Source: Streptomyces mobaraensis NBRC 13819 = DSM 40847 (GTDB taxonomy: Bacteria; Actinomycetota; Actinomycetes; Streptomycetales; Streptomycetaceae). Taken from it: DNA of 64,000 bases. The position numbers were made by a program, and so were the translations under genes. Numbering within the stretch: the stretch's first letter is position 1; each line of letters begins with the position of its first letter. Shown in pieces: positions 25,661-35,700 of the stretch. The stretch covers positions 2,542,001 through 2,606,000 of the forward strand of contig NZ_CP072827.1 in NCBI RefSeq assembly GCF_017916255.1. Direction: 5' to 3'. Below the pieces are notes generated by a model that was not told the origin of the DNA, did not search any database, and saw only the letters and a program-made list of their open reading frames with translations.

Positions 25661-26071
25661 GTGTCCGGTTGGGACATCGACGTGAACGGCGTGGACGGCA
25701 CCCTGCGGAACACGCGTGAGGCGGCGGCCGCGCTGAAGGACGAACTGGCCGACTACCTCGCCGACATCCAGCATGCGGGGACCAGCGCCGGAACGATCGC
25801 CTTCGCCGGTACGCCGGAGAAGGGCGGCAACGGCGGTGCCGGGGGCAGTGCCACGGGGATCATCGCCGGGGCGCTCGGGTACTTCGCCCAGCACACCGAG
25901 GAAGAGCTGCTCTTCGTCGCGGCCCGCGCCGGCCAGTCGATCAACGGCGCCTACCAGGCGACCTCGGAGTACATCAAGGGCGACCTGACGATGGCCGCCC
26001 GGGCCCAGCACGACGCACTCCGGGCCCCGGACCTCAAGGCGCTCACCGCCCGGGCCCGGAAGGGCGGATGA
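25661..26071 (+). CDS. Small ESX-locus protein (DUF6507-like)
   Basis: 136 residues beginning VSGWDIDVNGVDGTLRNTRE at a GTG at 25661. The start SGWDIDV is, as I recall, characteristic of the DUF6507 family found in Streptomyces ESX loci. The sequence is mainly helical with a glycine-rich break (EKGGNGGAGGSATG) near residue 57. A Y-I-K-G-D string near residue 108 fits the Yxxx(D/E) export motif. Its stop overlaps the start of the toxin gene by 4 bases (ATGA), so it may be a dedicated partner or adaptor of that protein. Confidence 0.78.
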   Translation: MSGWDIDVNGVDGTLRNTREAAAALKDELADYLADIQHAGTSAGTIAFAGTPEKGGNGGAGGSATGIIAGALGYFAQHTEEELLFVAARAGQSINGAYQATSEYIKGDLTMAARAQHDALRAPDLKALTARARKGG

Positions 26072-28152
26072 CCGTGAAACTGCTCGATCCGGCCAACATC
26101 CCCGTCTTCACCGGCAACCTGGAACTTCTCGAAAGCTACATCGGCGCGCTGCGGAAGGACGCCGCGCGACTGCGGACCACCGGCTCGGACATCCACTCAC
26201 GCTTCCAGGGCCTGGCGGCCCACTACCGGGCGCCGGAGGCGGAGCAGTTGTTCGCCACGACCCTGCCGGTACGGGAGCGCGCGCACGCCTTCGCCGCGAA
26301 GCTGGACAAGGTCGCGGGCGCGCTCTCCGACTACGCGGCGGAGGCGCGTCCGCTCGCCCACAAGCTGGCCGCCCTTGCCCTGGAGGCCGAGACGTTCCTG
26401 ATGTCGATCGAGGGCGACGACCGCTGGAAGCACGACAGCAAGAAGACCGACCACCACAACCGCATCCGGGACGACATCACGGCCGCCCAGGCGGCCTTCC
26501 AGGACGCCGAACGCCGCTGCGCCAGCAGGATCACGGCCCTGGTGGGCGGCCCCCGCTTCGTCACCGACGACGGCACCCACAAGCCGAACATGTACGGCTA
26601 CGACGCCGAGACGCTCGAACACGCCAAGCTGCCGTGGGGCGACCCGGTGGAACGCGAGTACGACTGGTACGAGCCGCACTCGCTCAAGAGCTTCGCCTGG
26701 GACGGCGTGGTCGTCGACGGCATCGGGGGCACCTTCAAGGGCCTCGGGACCCTCATCGGCGTGGACGGCTGGGACCGGATGGGACAGGCGTGGGCCGGCC
26801 TGGGAAAGACCGCCGTCGGCGCGTTCATCTACGGCTCGGGAGCGTTCGCGATCCCCGACGACTACCTCCCCAGCTTCTTCGAGGACTCCAAAAAGGCCGC
26901 CCGGGACACGGCCAAGGCGCTCGTCGCCTACGACGAGTGGGGCAAGGACCCCGCCCGAGCCGCGGGCGCCGCCGGCTTCAACATCCTGACGACCGCCACC
27001 GGCACGGGCGCCGTGGCGAAGGGGGGCGCCGCCGCGAAGGTCGTGAACGCCGTCGGCAAGGCCGGCAGACTCATCGACCCGATGACCTACGCGGGCAAGG
27101 GCGCCGGCTTCGTCCTGAACAAGTCCGTCGCCAAGCTCTCCTCGACCCTCCCGAAGGTGGGCGACCTGGTCAACAACCTCCGCGACCGCTTCCCCGGCAT
27201 GGAACGCCTCCCCGACGGCTCGGTGCGTCTCCCGAACGCGAGCGTCCTCCCGGGCAGAGCCCGCTACCTCCGGCCGGACTACACCTTGGTGGACATCCGG
27301 GGGCGGGGGGTGCGGGGGCATGCGCCGATAACCCGTGAGTTGCCCGCGGGAGCGGATTCGCCACACGGTTCGCCACACACGAGTGCCCACAATGCGCACG
27401 AGCGCGAACCCGTCATGGCAGGAGCGGATAGACGGAACACCGTTCCAATGCATGTGGGCGACTCCAGCGGGCCCTCAAGTCACCACTCGAACAACAGTTC
27501 CCAAGCCGCCGGTCACATCGATCCGCAACGGTCAGGGCACGGCGCGGATCACACCGGCAGCACCGGCGACCATTCGTCCCACGGCGGTCCACACACCGCA
27601 GGTGACCAGATGCCGGATGCACATGGGCACCACGGCCAGAACGGTCCAAGTGCCAGTATGGGCAGCGGTACCGGACACCAACCTTCCAGTCAGGCCACGG
27701 CGCCACAACACGGGCCGTGGCCGGTGAAGGACAGCGTGCCGGGCCCGGCCGCGGGCGAAGAGCTGAAGCGGCCGCACTCACGACACTCGCCGAACGGAGC
27801 GGCCAGGGGTGAGATTAAGGAGAAAAACAGCGTCATCCTGCAGGGTTTCGCAGACGACGTGGACAAGGATATTGCCGCCATCGCCGAAGGACGTGCAAAA
27901 CTCACCGCAGACGGAAATCGCTACGAAATCAATGGCCGCACCTACGGCGTCGAACCGGGAGGAAGGGTTTACCCGGACTCCGGCCCTGGCATCGCCATCC
28001 TCGACAGGAACGAATATGCCGCGCTTCAGCAAGTAGCCAAAGCCAAAGGCGACATCTCAGCAGCCCCACAGCTCACGAAGAACCCGCGTTTTGTGAACAA
28101 CCCACAGGCAGTCCAGAAAGCGCTGGCCATTTACCACGGGACCTATCCATGA
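26068..28152 (+). CDS. Polymorphic-toxin-like type VII secretion substrate
   Basis: 694 residues in three parts. Residues 1-115 are a helical hairpin domain of the type seen on ESX substrates (LESYIGALRKDAARLRTTGSD ... YAAEARPLAHKLA). Residues about 115-415 continue as a helical and glycine/alanine-rich body (AAGAAGFNILTTATGTGAVA). Residues about 420-590 are a His/Ser/Gly/Asn-rich linker. The last 100 residues form a distinct domain (YEINGRTYGVEPGGRVYP, SGPGIAILDRNEYAAL) whose codons are clearly AT-richer. I do not recognise the terminal domain; a toxin activity is inferred from architecture and from the overlapping downstream gene. Confidence 0.8.
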   Translation: MTVKLLDPANIPVFTGNLELLESYIGALRKDAARLRTTGSDIHSRFQGLAAHYRAPEAEQLFATTLPVRERAHAFAAKLDKVAGALSDYAAEARPLAHKLAALALEAETFLMSIEGDDRWKHDSKKTDHHNRIRDDITAAQAAFQDAERRCASRITALVGGPRFVTDDGTHKPNMYGYDAETLEHAKLPWGDPVEREYDWYEPHSLKSFAWDGVVVDGIGGTFKGLGTLIGVDGWDRMGQAWAGLGKTAVGAFIYGSGAFAIPDDYLPSFFEDSKKAARDTAKALVAYDEWGKDPARAAGAAGFNILTTATGTGAVAKGGAAAKVVNAVGKAGRLIDPMTYAGKGAGFVLNKSVAKLSSTLPKVGDLVNNLRDRFPGMERLPDGSVRLPNASVLPGRARYLRPDYTLVDIRGRGVRGHAPITRELPAGADSPHGSPHTSAHNAHEREPVMAGADRRNTVPMHVGDSSGPSSHHSNNSSQAAGHIDPQRSGHGADHTGSTGDHSSHGGPHTAGDQMPDAHGHHGQNGPSASMGSGTGHQPSSQATAPQHGPWPVKDSVPGPAAGEELKRPHSRHSPNGAARGEIKEKNSVILQGFADDVDKDIAAIAEGRAKLTADGNRYEINGRTYGVEPGGRVYPDSGPGIAILDRNEYAALQQVAKAKGDISAAPQLTKNPRFVNNPQAVQKALAIYHGTYP

Positions 28153-29060
28153 CCTACAATTTCCTCACGGCCGACCGCTTGAGCCCCGAAGTCATCCGGA
28201 AGGCACTTTCTGAGTGTCTTGCCGTGGAAACGAATAATGTCGATGTCGCAGACGCAGAGGGCGAGCAAGACGGGCGCAACTGGGATGCGTTGATCCTCTG
28301 CGACTATTCCTCGATCCGCGGACAACTTTCACTATCCCTGGACATTTACGTCCAGGACTCGGTTGTCGGTCGGCCGACCGAGTCGGAACTCGCCCTTGAG
28401 TTCGCTGCGGCGACACAGACAACGGTGCTGTACCCGGCAGACGAAGACATCCCGAGCGCCTACTGGGCCGCCGTCCCGAACCTGAAAACCACGAGAGTCA
28501 GACTCACGGCGACGGATGACGAACGCCCCACATACTCCATCGACGCAGCAGAGTCCGAGATCCCACAGTTTCCGGACGTTCAGGTGTCCCTACTCCCGGA
28601 AGTCATCCGCGAACATCCGATGACGACCCCTGTGACGGATTCCTTCCTTACCAAAGCGGAGTCAATCCGCTCGTTCGAGAACCAGGACAAACAGCCACTG
28701 GAAAGTGATGTTGCTGACGACCATTTGGACCGCGCCCGCTGCTCACTGGCGTCATGGGAAAGAATGATCCGGCGCATGGCGGCAGGTTGGCCTCCTTCCG
28801 GGGAGTACCCACTCGACATGTACGTGAACGACCTAAGAGCGCGGGACGATCTGGCGACCCTTCTATCAACGTGCCCAGATCCCTGCCGCCATTTTTTGCG
28901 TGAATCCGTGGACCTTATCGACGCCGAGTTCAAGAGGCTGACAGAACCCGACCTTGACCGGCTCATCACACTGTCAGCAGGGGAATCACAGGATGACTCG
29001 GTCGAGTCGAGCTGGTGGTGGCACCAGAAGCCTCCCACCCTGCCGTGGTCGCGGTTCTGA
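28149..29060 (+). CDS. Putative immunity protein, possibly two domains
   Basis: 303 residues, start overlapping the toxin stop by 4 bases (ATGA), which is the usual arrangement for a cognate immunity gene. Residues 1-165 (MTYNFLTADRLSPEVIRKAL ... QVSLLPEVIREHP) and residues about 185-303 (DRARCSLASWERMIRRMAAG, YPLDMYVNDLRARDDLATLL, SVDLIDAEFKRLTEPDLDRL, SWWWHQKP) look like two separate domains; the second has the helical W/D-rich look of several immunity families. No signal peptide, so cytoplasmic. GC is lower than in the secretion genes, a sign of acquisition with the toxin tip. No family is claimed. Confidence 0.7.
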   Translation: MTYNFLTADRLSPEVIRKALSECLAVETNNVDVADAEGEQDGRNWDALILCDYSSIRGQLSLSLDIYVQDSVVGRPTESELALEFAAATQTTVLYPADEDIPSAYWAAVPNLKTTRVRLTATDDERPTYSIDAAESEIPQFPDVQVSLLPEVIREHPMTTPVTDSFLTKAESIRSFENQDKQPLESDVADDHLDRARCSLASWERMIRRMAAGWPPSGEYPLDMYVNDLRARDDLATLLSTCPDPCRHFLRESVDLIDAEFKRLTEPDLDRLITLSAGESQDDSVESSWWWHQKPPTLPWSRF

Positions 29061-29297
29061 GAATTACGGTCGGCCGCAGCCCGGGCGGACACTCCTCTGT
29101 CTCAATTTGCCGACTCTTACGAACCGATGCGCAAACTGTTCGAGCGAGGGGGCCAGTACAGCGTCGCCAACGGCTGCGCGGAAATCCGCCCGTACGTTGT
29201 GGCCCTCGGGCCACGGAATGAGTATCTTCGACAGTTTCCCTTTGCCGCCCTCGACAACGCCATGCTTGGTGCCCTTGACACAGAGGGGTGGCGCTGA
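29061..29297 (+). pseudogene. In-frame coding remnant after the immunity gene
   Basis: Directly after the immunity-gene TGA, the same frame stays open for 78 codons to a TGA at 29295. It encodes a protein-like sequence containing SQFADSYEPMRKLFERGG, CAEIRPYVVALGPRNEYLR and a C-terminal ALDTEGWR. An ATG at 29127 could start a 56-residue protein but has no good ribosome binding site. I read it as the 3' end of an older immunity or toxin-associated gene, or a readthrough tail. The family is unrecognised. Confidence 0.45.
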
Positions 29298-29381
29298 ACT
29301 CACCGCGGCCAGCGGTGGCACGTTCTGCGTGTGTGATCGTCTGGGGCGTACAACTCACCCGCTGCGAAGGAGGCGGTGTCA

Positions 29382-29891
29382 GTGAAGGACTACGACAGTC
29401 AACTGCTCGAGTCCGTCTCCGTGCGGCGGCGACGGTTGCGGGATGCGTTGTTGTTCGGGGCTCAGCGGGTGCGGCGGACCGCCGATGAGAAGTTCGGGCG
29501 GGTGTTCGCCGGGGTCGCGTTGGCCGCTGTGGTGTGTGCGGGGTGTGTGGGGTGGGGGTTTGTGCAGCATGTAATCGCCAAGCAGCGGGAGCAGCAGAAG
29601 CAACAGCAGCAGCAACAGAGGGAGCGGGAGCGACCCTTGCCGACGGCGCCTCCCGCGCCTGTCGTACCGGCCGTGCCCGCCACGCCCACGGCGCCCGGCG
29701 CGGCGCCGAGTTCGGCGCCCTCGGTGTCCGCCGTGCCGTCGCGCAGTCCGGATCCGGTGGTCTCGCCGAAGCCGTCGGTGACGCCGAAGCCGACGCCTAC
29801 GGCCAAGCCGACACGTCGCCCCTCGACGTCACCCACCCCCAGTCGCAAGGCGGCGCACCCCTCGGCCAAGCCCGTTGTCACAGCCCGGTGA
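29382..29891 (+). CDS. ESX-locus single-pass membrane protein
   Basis: 169 residues. A basic N terminus (VRRRRLRDALLFGAQRVRR) precedes one membrane helix (about residues 40-63, VFAGVALAAVVCAGCVGWGF), a glutamine-rich coiled stretch (REQQKQQQQQQRERE) and a long Pro/Ser/Thr/Ala tail that is probably extracellular. A GTG at 29376 is also possible, but the AAGGAGG at 29367-29373 is spaced correctly only for the GTG at 29382. It is the first gene of the secretion-machinery block and stops 14 bases before the GTG start of eccD. Topologically it could take the place of a small Ecc component, but sequence similarity is not seen. Confidence 0.72.
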   Translation: MKDYDSQLLESVSVRRRRLRDALLFGAQRVRRTADEKFGRVFAGVALAAVVCAGCVGWGFVQHVIAKQREQQKQQQQQQRERERPLPTAPPAPVVPAVPATPTAPGAAPSSAPSVSAVPSRSPDPVVSPKPSVTPKPTPTAKPTRRPSTSPTPSRKAAHPSAKPVVTAR

Positions 29892-29904
29892 TAGGTTCAG
29901 GCGA

Positions 29905-31275
29905 GTGGCGAACGTAGGGGCGAAAACGAAACTGCGGGCCGCGCCGGGGCGGTTGAGCAGGGTGACGCTCGTCGCCGAGCACCGGCGGGTCGATGTCGTT
30001 CTGCCTGCCGATGAGCCGATCGGGCGTCTCTTACCTGACGTTTTGCGCCTGTTGGGAGATCGGGTCACCGGACCGCCCGCCGCGCGGCACTTGATGACCG
30101 TGGACGGGACGCTGCTGCCGCGGGAAGGTTCCCTCGCCGAGGCGGACGTCGTCGACGGGGCGATCCTGCGGTTGGTGCGGATCGAGGACGCGCCGTCGGC
30201 GCCCGTCGTGCACGACGTCACGGATGAAGTCGCGGACGACCTCGGGGTACGGGCCTGGCGCTGGGGGCCGGTCGCCCGCCAGTGGACGGCCGGGGTGGCG
30301 GCCGGGCTGCTGGCCGCCGTGGCGGCGCTGTTCGCCTGGAGCTGGAGTGGGGCCACTGCCGTCGCGGCTCCCCTCGCGGGCATCGCCGTGCTCGCCGCGT
30401 TGCTCGGAGCCGCGGCCGCCGCGCGGGGCGGCCGTCCGCTCGGCACCGCGCTGGTCCTGGTCGCCGGTGAGGTCGGCACGCTGGCCGTGTGGGCCGCCGC
30501 CGACGGGCGCGGGTGGTCCTGGGAGGTGAGACTCGTCGCCTTCGCCGCCGTCTGGGCGTGGGCCCTCGTGCTTCTCGGCCTGCCGAGGGGCCCGCTGGGC
30601 CGCGGCGGGCTGATCGGCGCCGGTGCCGTCGTCGTCATCACGGCGGTTTGGGAAGGCGTCGCCTTGCTGCAGCAGGACGTGGCCCGCGTGGGGTGCGTCC
30701 TCGTCGTCGTCTCCGCCGTCGCACTCGGCGCGCTGCCCCGGGCCGCCCTGATGGCGGCCGGGTTGACCGCGCTGGACGACCGTCGCGCCGGCGGCGCCTC
30801 GGTGAGCCGGTACGAGGTGCGGACCGCGCTGGCCGCAGCGCATCGGGGTCTGGTCCTCGCGACGGCGGTCGTCGCCGTTTCCGTCACCGCAGGTGGTCTG
30901 ACTGCGGTGACCGGCCGTTTCTCCCCGTGGAGCGTAGCGCTCACCGCCGTGGCCGCCCTCGTCCTGGTCTCCCGGTCCCGGGCCTTCCCGTTGGTGCCCG
31001 AGGTCGTGGTGCTGCGGGCCGGGGCCGGCGTGCTGCTGGTGCGGCTGGTGCTGTTGTGGCACAAGGAGGGGGGTGGTCCGACGTACGGACCCATGGCCGC
31101 TCTGGCGGTGCTCGCCCTGATACCGCTCGGGGTACTGGCCGTCCAGCCGCCGGAGCATGTACGCGTGCGGTTCCGCCGGGCGGCGGATCTGGTCGAGACG
31201 CTGGGGCTGGTCGCGTTGTTCCCGCTCGCTGTGGGCGAGTTCGGGGTGTTCGAGCGTCTGCTCCACCAGTTCTAG
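29905..31275 (+). CDS. eccD: Type VII secretion integral membrane protein EccD
   Basis: Central membrane component of the ESX channel (456 residues). The N-terminal 90 residues form a ubiquitin-like (YukD) domain (RLSRVTLVAEHRRVDVVLPA, LMTVDGTLLPREGSLAEADV), followed by about 11 membrane helices from residue 125 to the C terminus. The GTG at 29905 is chosen; a TTG at 29875 would add ten residues and overlap the upstream gene. Codon 43, at 30031-30033, is TTA, read in Streptomyces only by the bldA tRNA, so expression should be limited to late growth or development. Confidence 0.9.
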   Translation: MANVGAKTKLRAAPGRLSRVTLVAEHRRVDVVLPADEPIGRLLPDVLRLLGDRVTGPPAARHLMTVDGTLLPREGSLAEADVVDGAILRLVRIEDAPSAPVVHDVTDEVADDLGVRAWRWGPVARQWTAGVAAGLLAAVAALFAWSWSGATAVAAPLAGIAVLAALLGAAAAARGGRPLGTALVLVAGEVGTLAVWAAADGRGWSWEVRLVAFAAVWAWALVLLGLPRGPLGRGGLIGAGAVVVITAVWEGVALLQQDVARVGCVLVVVSAVALGALPRAALMAAGLTALDDRRAGGASVSRYEVRTALAAAHRGLVLATAVVAVSVTAGGLTAVTGRFSPWSVALTAVAALVLVSRSRAFPLVPEVVVLRAGAGVLLVRLVLLWHKEGGGPTYGPMAALAVLALIPLGVLAVQPPEHVRVRFRRAADLVETLGLVALFPLAVGEFGVFERLLHQF

Positions 31276-31285
31276 GAGGCTGTGG

Positions 31286-32713
31286 ATGCCGGCACAGGAT
31301 TGGCAGAGCGACGTGCTGCGTGACCTCGGCCGCGCGGTACCGGGCCGGGAACCCGGCGGCCCCGCGTCCGTAGGGCCCGCTTCCCCGGACCCCTCGCCCG
31401 TGGGATCCGCATCCCCAGGCCCCACCTCCGCGGGACCCGTCTCCCCGACCTCCGCGCCCGTAGGACCAGCCCCCGCGGCTCCAGCCCCCGCGGCTCCAGC
31501 CCCCGCGGCACCCGCGCCCACACACCCACGTGTCCCCGGCCCCGCGCCCACGGCACCGCCGGTCGCGAGCCCGTCGGCCGCAACCCCCGTCGCCGCGGTG
31601 TCCGTTCCACCCGTCACCCACCCCGCCGGACCACCGCAGCACGCGAAAAGGCCGCCCCTCACCGCCACCCCACCGACACCCGCCATACCTGCCACACCCG
31701 GCGCACCCGGCGCACCCGCCACCCCCAGTACGCACAGTGCCCCCGCCACCCCCGCCACGCACCGTGCCCCCGCCACGCCCACCACCCCCACCCCGTCCCC
31801 GGCCGTCCTGCTCAAGTCCCGCGCCCGGCACGGCGATCCGGCCGCCCGCCGCGTCGCCCGTGCCCTTCGGCGGCTGACCGGCGGCTCCGTCGCCCGGGAG
31901 GTGGAGCACACGGCACGGATCGCCGAGACGCTCCAGCAACCGGTCACCACCGGACGGCAGATCGCGGTGACGGGCATCCGGGGCGGGGCCGGCAAGACCA
32001 CGGTCACGGCCCTCCTCGGCCGGACCTACGCGCACTTCCGGCAGGATCCCGTGCTGATGCTGGAGGCGGACGCCGCGCTCGGCACCCTGCCCGCCCGACT
32101 CGGCGCGCCCGACGCGCGGTGGACCTGCGGCGACCTCGCGCGGATCATCACGCCGTCCATGCAGCTCACCGACGTCATCGGGTACCTGGTGCAGTCGCCC
32201 GGCGGCGGCTGGCTGCTGCCCGGCAGCCAGGGCCGGGTCGGCGCCCGGCTGGAACTGGCCGAGTACCGGGCCGTCATGCTCGCCCTGCGCCGGTACTTCG
32301 GGATCACCGTCGTCGACTGCGACTCGCTGCCGAGCGAACTGTCCCGTACCGCGCTGGTGGCCGCGCAGGCCCGGGTTCTCGTCACGCCCGCCACCGTCGA
32401 GGGCGTGGTGGCTACCCGTGCCGTCCTCGACTGGATGGCGACGTTGCGACGCGGCGGGCTGCTGCGGCGGACGGTGGTGGTCGTGACGGAAGGGGCGCCG
32501 CATACCGCGATCGACCTCTCCGCCGCCCGCGAGGCGCTGGGCGTCGACGGGGTGTCGGTGCGCGCGCTCCGCTACGACCGCCACCTCGCGGCGGGCGGCG
32601 CCGTCAGGACGGAGTTGCTCGCCCGGCGCACCCATGACGAGGTCACGGAGCTCGCCGCGGACGTCTTGGACCGGTCCCTCGGGCGGGGCGACCGAGGTGG
32701 GCGCCCGTCATGA
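31286..32713 (+). CDS. EspI-like P-loop ATPase of the ESX locus
   Basis: 475 residues. The first 205 are a proline/alanine-rich disordered region with repeated AAPAPAAPAP-like units. The rest is a MinD/ParA-like NTPase domain with Walker A VTGIRGGAGKTTV near residue 230, an ITVVDCDSLPSELSRTAL switch-type motif, and RVLVTPATVEGV. Mycobacterial EspI, which dampens ESX-1 activity at low ATP, has the same proline-rich plus ATPase layout. The ATG at 31286 follows AGGAGG. Its stop overlaps the eccC start by 4 bases, so the two are made together. Confidence 0.88.
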   Translation: MPAQDWQSDVLRDLGRAVPGREPGGPASVGPASPDPSPVGSASPGPTSAGPVSPTSAPVGPAPAAPAPAAPAPAAPAPTHPRVPGPAPTAPPVASPSAATPVAAVSVPPVTHPAGPPQHAKRPPLTATPPTPAIPATPGAPGAPATPSTHSAPATPATHRAPATPTTPTPSPAVLLKSRARHGDPAARRVARALRRLTGGSVAREVEHTARIAETLQQPVTTGRQIAVTGIRGGAGKTTVTALLGRTYAHFRQDPVLMLEADAALGTLPARLGAPDARWTCGDLARIITPSMQLTDVIGYLVQSPGGGWLLPGSQGRVGARLELAEYRAVMLALRRYFGITVVDCDSLPSELSRTALVAAQARVLVTPATVEGVVATRAVLDWMATLRRGGLLRRTVVVVTEGAPHTAIDLSAAREALGVDGVSVRALRYDRHLAAGGAVRTELLARRTHDEVTELAADVLDRSLGRGDRGGRPS

Positions 32714-35700
32714 CCACCAGGATCGTGCACCGTCCCGCCCGTACGACCCGGCCGCCGGCGCCGTTTCCGGAACGGGTCGTGGAGCCGCCGCCGAACCTCC
32801 CGGAGGGCAGGGTCGGCGGGGCGCTGCACTCGTTGATGCCGGTGGCGGGCGTCATGAGTTCGGTCGTCATGATGACGGTGGTCCGCAACAGCCAGTTCGC
32901 GGCGATCGGCGCGCTCGTCCTCGCCGTCACGGTCATCGGTTCGGTGGGGCTGCTGCTGTCGCAGCGAGGGAAGGCGCAGCGCACACGGAGGCGCCAGCGG
33001 GAGCGGTATCTGGAGTATCTGGAGGGGCTCCGGGAGGAGCTCACCGCGGAGGAGCGGGCCCACCGGGCCGCCGCCCGGCTGCTCGACCCGGCTCCGGCCG
33101 CCCTGCACGACCTGGTGCGCGACCCGGCACGGCTGTGGGAGCGGCGGCGTACGGATCCGGACTTCCTCAGGGTGCGCATGGGGACCGGGCGGATGCCGGT
33201 GCGCACGCTCGTGATCGGCGCTTCGGGAGGCGGCGTGCTGACGCCCCCGGACCCGTTCATGCTCAACGAGGCCGGTGCGCTCGCCCATCGGTTCGGGATC
33301 GCCGCGGACCTCCCGCTCACCGTGCCCCTGGACCGGGCCGGCAACGTCAGCGTCGTCGGGGAGCGCCGCGACGTCCTGCGCGTCGCCCGCGCGTTGCTCG
33401 TCCAGACGGCCGCGGCGCACGCTCCGGACGACGTCGCCCTGGCGCTGGCCTGCCCCCCGGACCGGCTGCCCGACTGGGAATGGCTCAAATGGCTGCCGCA
33501 CGTCCTCGATCCGGGGAGGCGCGACGGCCCGGTACCCGCCCGCCGGATCGGCTCCGGGCCCACCGAACTGGCCCTGCTGCTCCGGGACGAGCTGCGCGAC
33601 CGCACGGCGTACGCCGCCGAGGCCCGGCGCGGCCTCGCGGGCGCGGACGCCCGTAACCTGCTCGGCCGGATGCTCGTCGTCAGCGACGGGCACGGCGCGG
33701 ACGCCGTGGAACTCCCCCGGCCCGACGAGACGGTGCCCCTCGGGGAGCTGGGCGTCACCGTCCTGCATCTGGTGGCCGAGCGCGTACAGGAACCGGGGGA
33801 GGTCGCCCTGCGCATCACCGTAAACGGCGACCGCGTGCGGGTGGAGGATCTCCGGTCGCCGGGCGCGCCCGCCGGCACCGGCGACGTCGATCCCGTGTCC
33901 GCCGCGGAGGCCGAAGGGCTCGCCCGGGCGCTGGCCCCGGTCCGGCTGTCCGCCGAGTCCGTCGTCGACGCGCCGCTCGCCGGACCCGTCGACTTCACCG
34001 GCCTGCTGGGCCTCGACGATCCGGCCGTCCCCGACCCGCGTGCCCTGTGGCGGCCCCGGGGTGAACGGGCCTTCCTGCGCGTGCCCATCGGGGTGGACGA
34101 CGCGGGCGAACCCGTGCTGCTCGATCTCAAGGAGTCGTCGGAGTTCGGCATGGGTCCGCACGGGCTCTGCGTGGGGGCGACCGGGTCGGGCAAGAGCGAG
34201 CTGCTGCGCACGCTGGTGCTCGGGCTCGTCTCCTCCCATGCTCCGGAGGACCTGGCCCTGGTCCTCGTCGACTACAAGGGCGGCGCCACCTTCGCCCCGT
34301 TCGCCGACCTGCCACACGTCGCCGGCGTCATCACCAATCTGGAGCACCGCGCGGGGCTGGTGGAGCGGGTGCACACCTCGCTCGCCGGGGAGGTGCGCCG
34401 CCGCCAGCAGGCGCTGCGGGAGGCGGGCAATCTGGCCGATATCGGGCAGTACCGGGCGGCTCGGGCCTCGCGCCCCGAGCTGGAGCCGATGCCGCATCTC
34501 TTCGTGGTCATCGACGAGTTCGGGGAACTGCTCACCGAACGCCCGGACTTCGGCGACCTCTTCCTGTCGATCGGCCGCATCGGCCGGTCCATCGGCGTCC
34601 ACTTGCTGCTCGCCAGCCAGCGCATCGAGAGCGGGAAGCTGAAGGGGCTGGAGACCTACCTCTCCTACCGGCTCGGCCTCCGCACGTTCTCCGCCGAGGA
34701 GAGCCGGACGGTGCTGGACACCCCCGACGCGTTCCGGCTGCCTCCCCTGCCCGGATTCGGCTACCTCAAGGTCGACACGAGCGTGTACCGGCGGTTCAAG
34801 GCGGGCTTCGTCTCGGGGCCGTACCGGGGCCCGGCCGTCCTGGACGCGGACGAGGCCGGTCCGGTCGTCCGCCCCTACCCCGCCGTCAGCGCGCCGGAAG
34901 AGCCGCCGGCCGCGCCGGGTGAGCCTTCCGAGCGACACCGCGCGCCCGGCCCCACGCTGATGTCGGTGCTGGTGGACCGCCTGTGCGACGCCGCGCCGCC
35001 CACCCGCGCGGTCTGGCTGCCGCCCCTGCCGCGTACCGTGCCGCTCGACGCCTGCGCCCCGCCGCCCGCCGACGGCCGCCGCCGTGCCGACCTCGACGGT
35101 CCGATGAGGCTGCCGCTCGGACTACTCGACGATCCGGCCCGGCAGTGGCAGGGCCGCTGGGTCTTCGACCTGACGGTCTCCGGTGGGCACGCCGCCGTCA
35201 TCGGCGGCCCGCAGACCGGCAAGACGACGCTGCTGCGCTCCTTGGTGCTGTCGCTGGCTCTGACACACGCCCCGCGCGACGTCGCCGTGTACGCGCTCGA
35301 CCTGGCGGGGGGAGGGTTGGCACCGCTCGCCGGGCTTCCCCACGTGGGCGGTGTGGCGGGGCGCGCGGACACCGAACGCGTCACCCGTACCGTCGAGGAG
35401 GTGCGCCTGATGCTCGACGAACGGGCGGAGCTCTTCCGCGAGCACGGCATCGACTCCGTGGAGCACCTGCGCGAACTCCGGGCCCGCGGCGGGGTGCCCG
35501 AGCTGTCCTCCACCGAGGTCGTGCTGGTCGTCGACGGCTTCGGCGCCCTGCGCGACGGCTTCGGCGGTCCGTTCGACGCGCTGGAGGACGCCGTGACCGA
35601 CATCCTCAAACGCGGCGGCGGCTACGGCGTGCACGTCGTCGCGTCGATGCTCCGCTGGAACGACGTCCGCATCGCCACCCAGGCGGCCTTCGGCACCCGC

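Noticed and set aside
32572..34938. Bottom-strand open frame of nearly 790 codons
   Set aside because: Antisense to eccC, whose three ATPase domains settle the coding strand.
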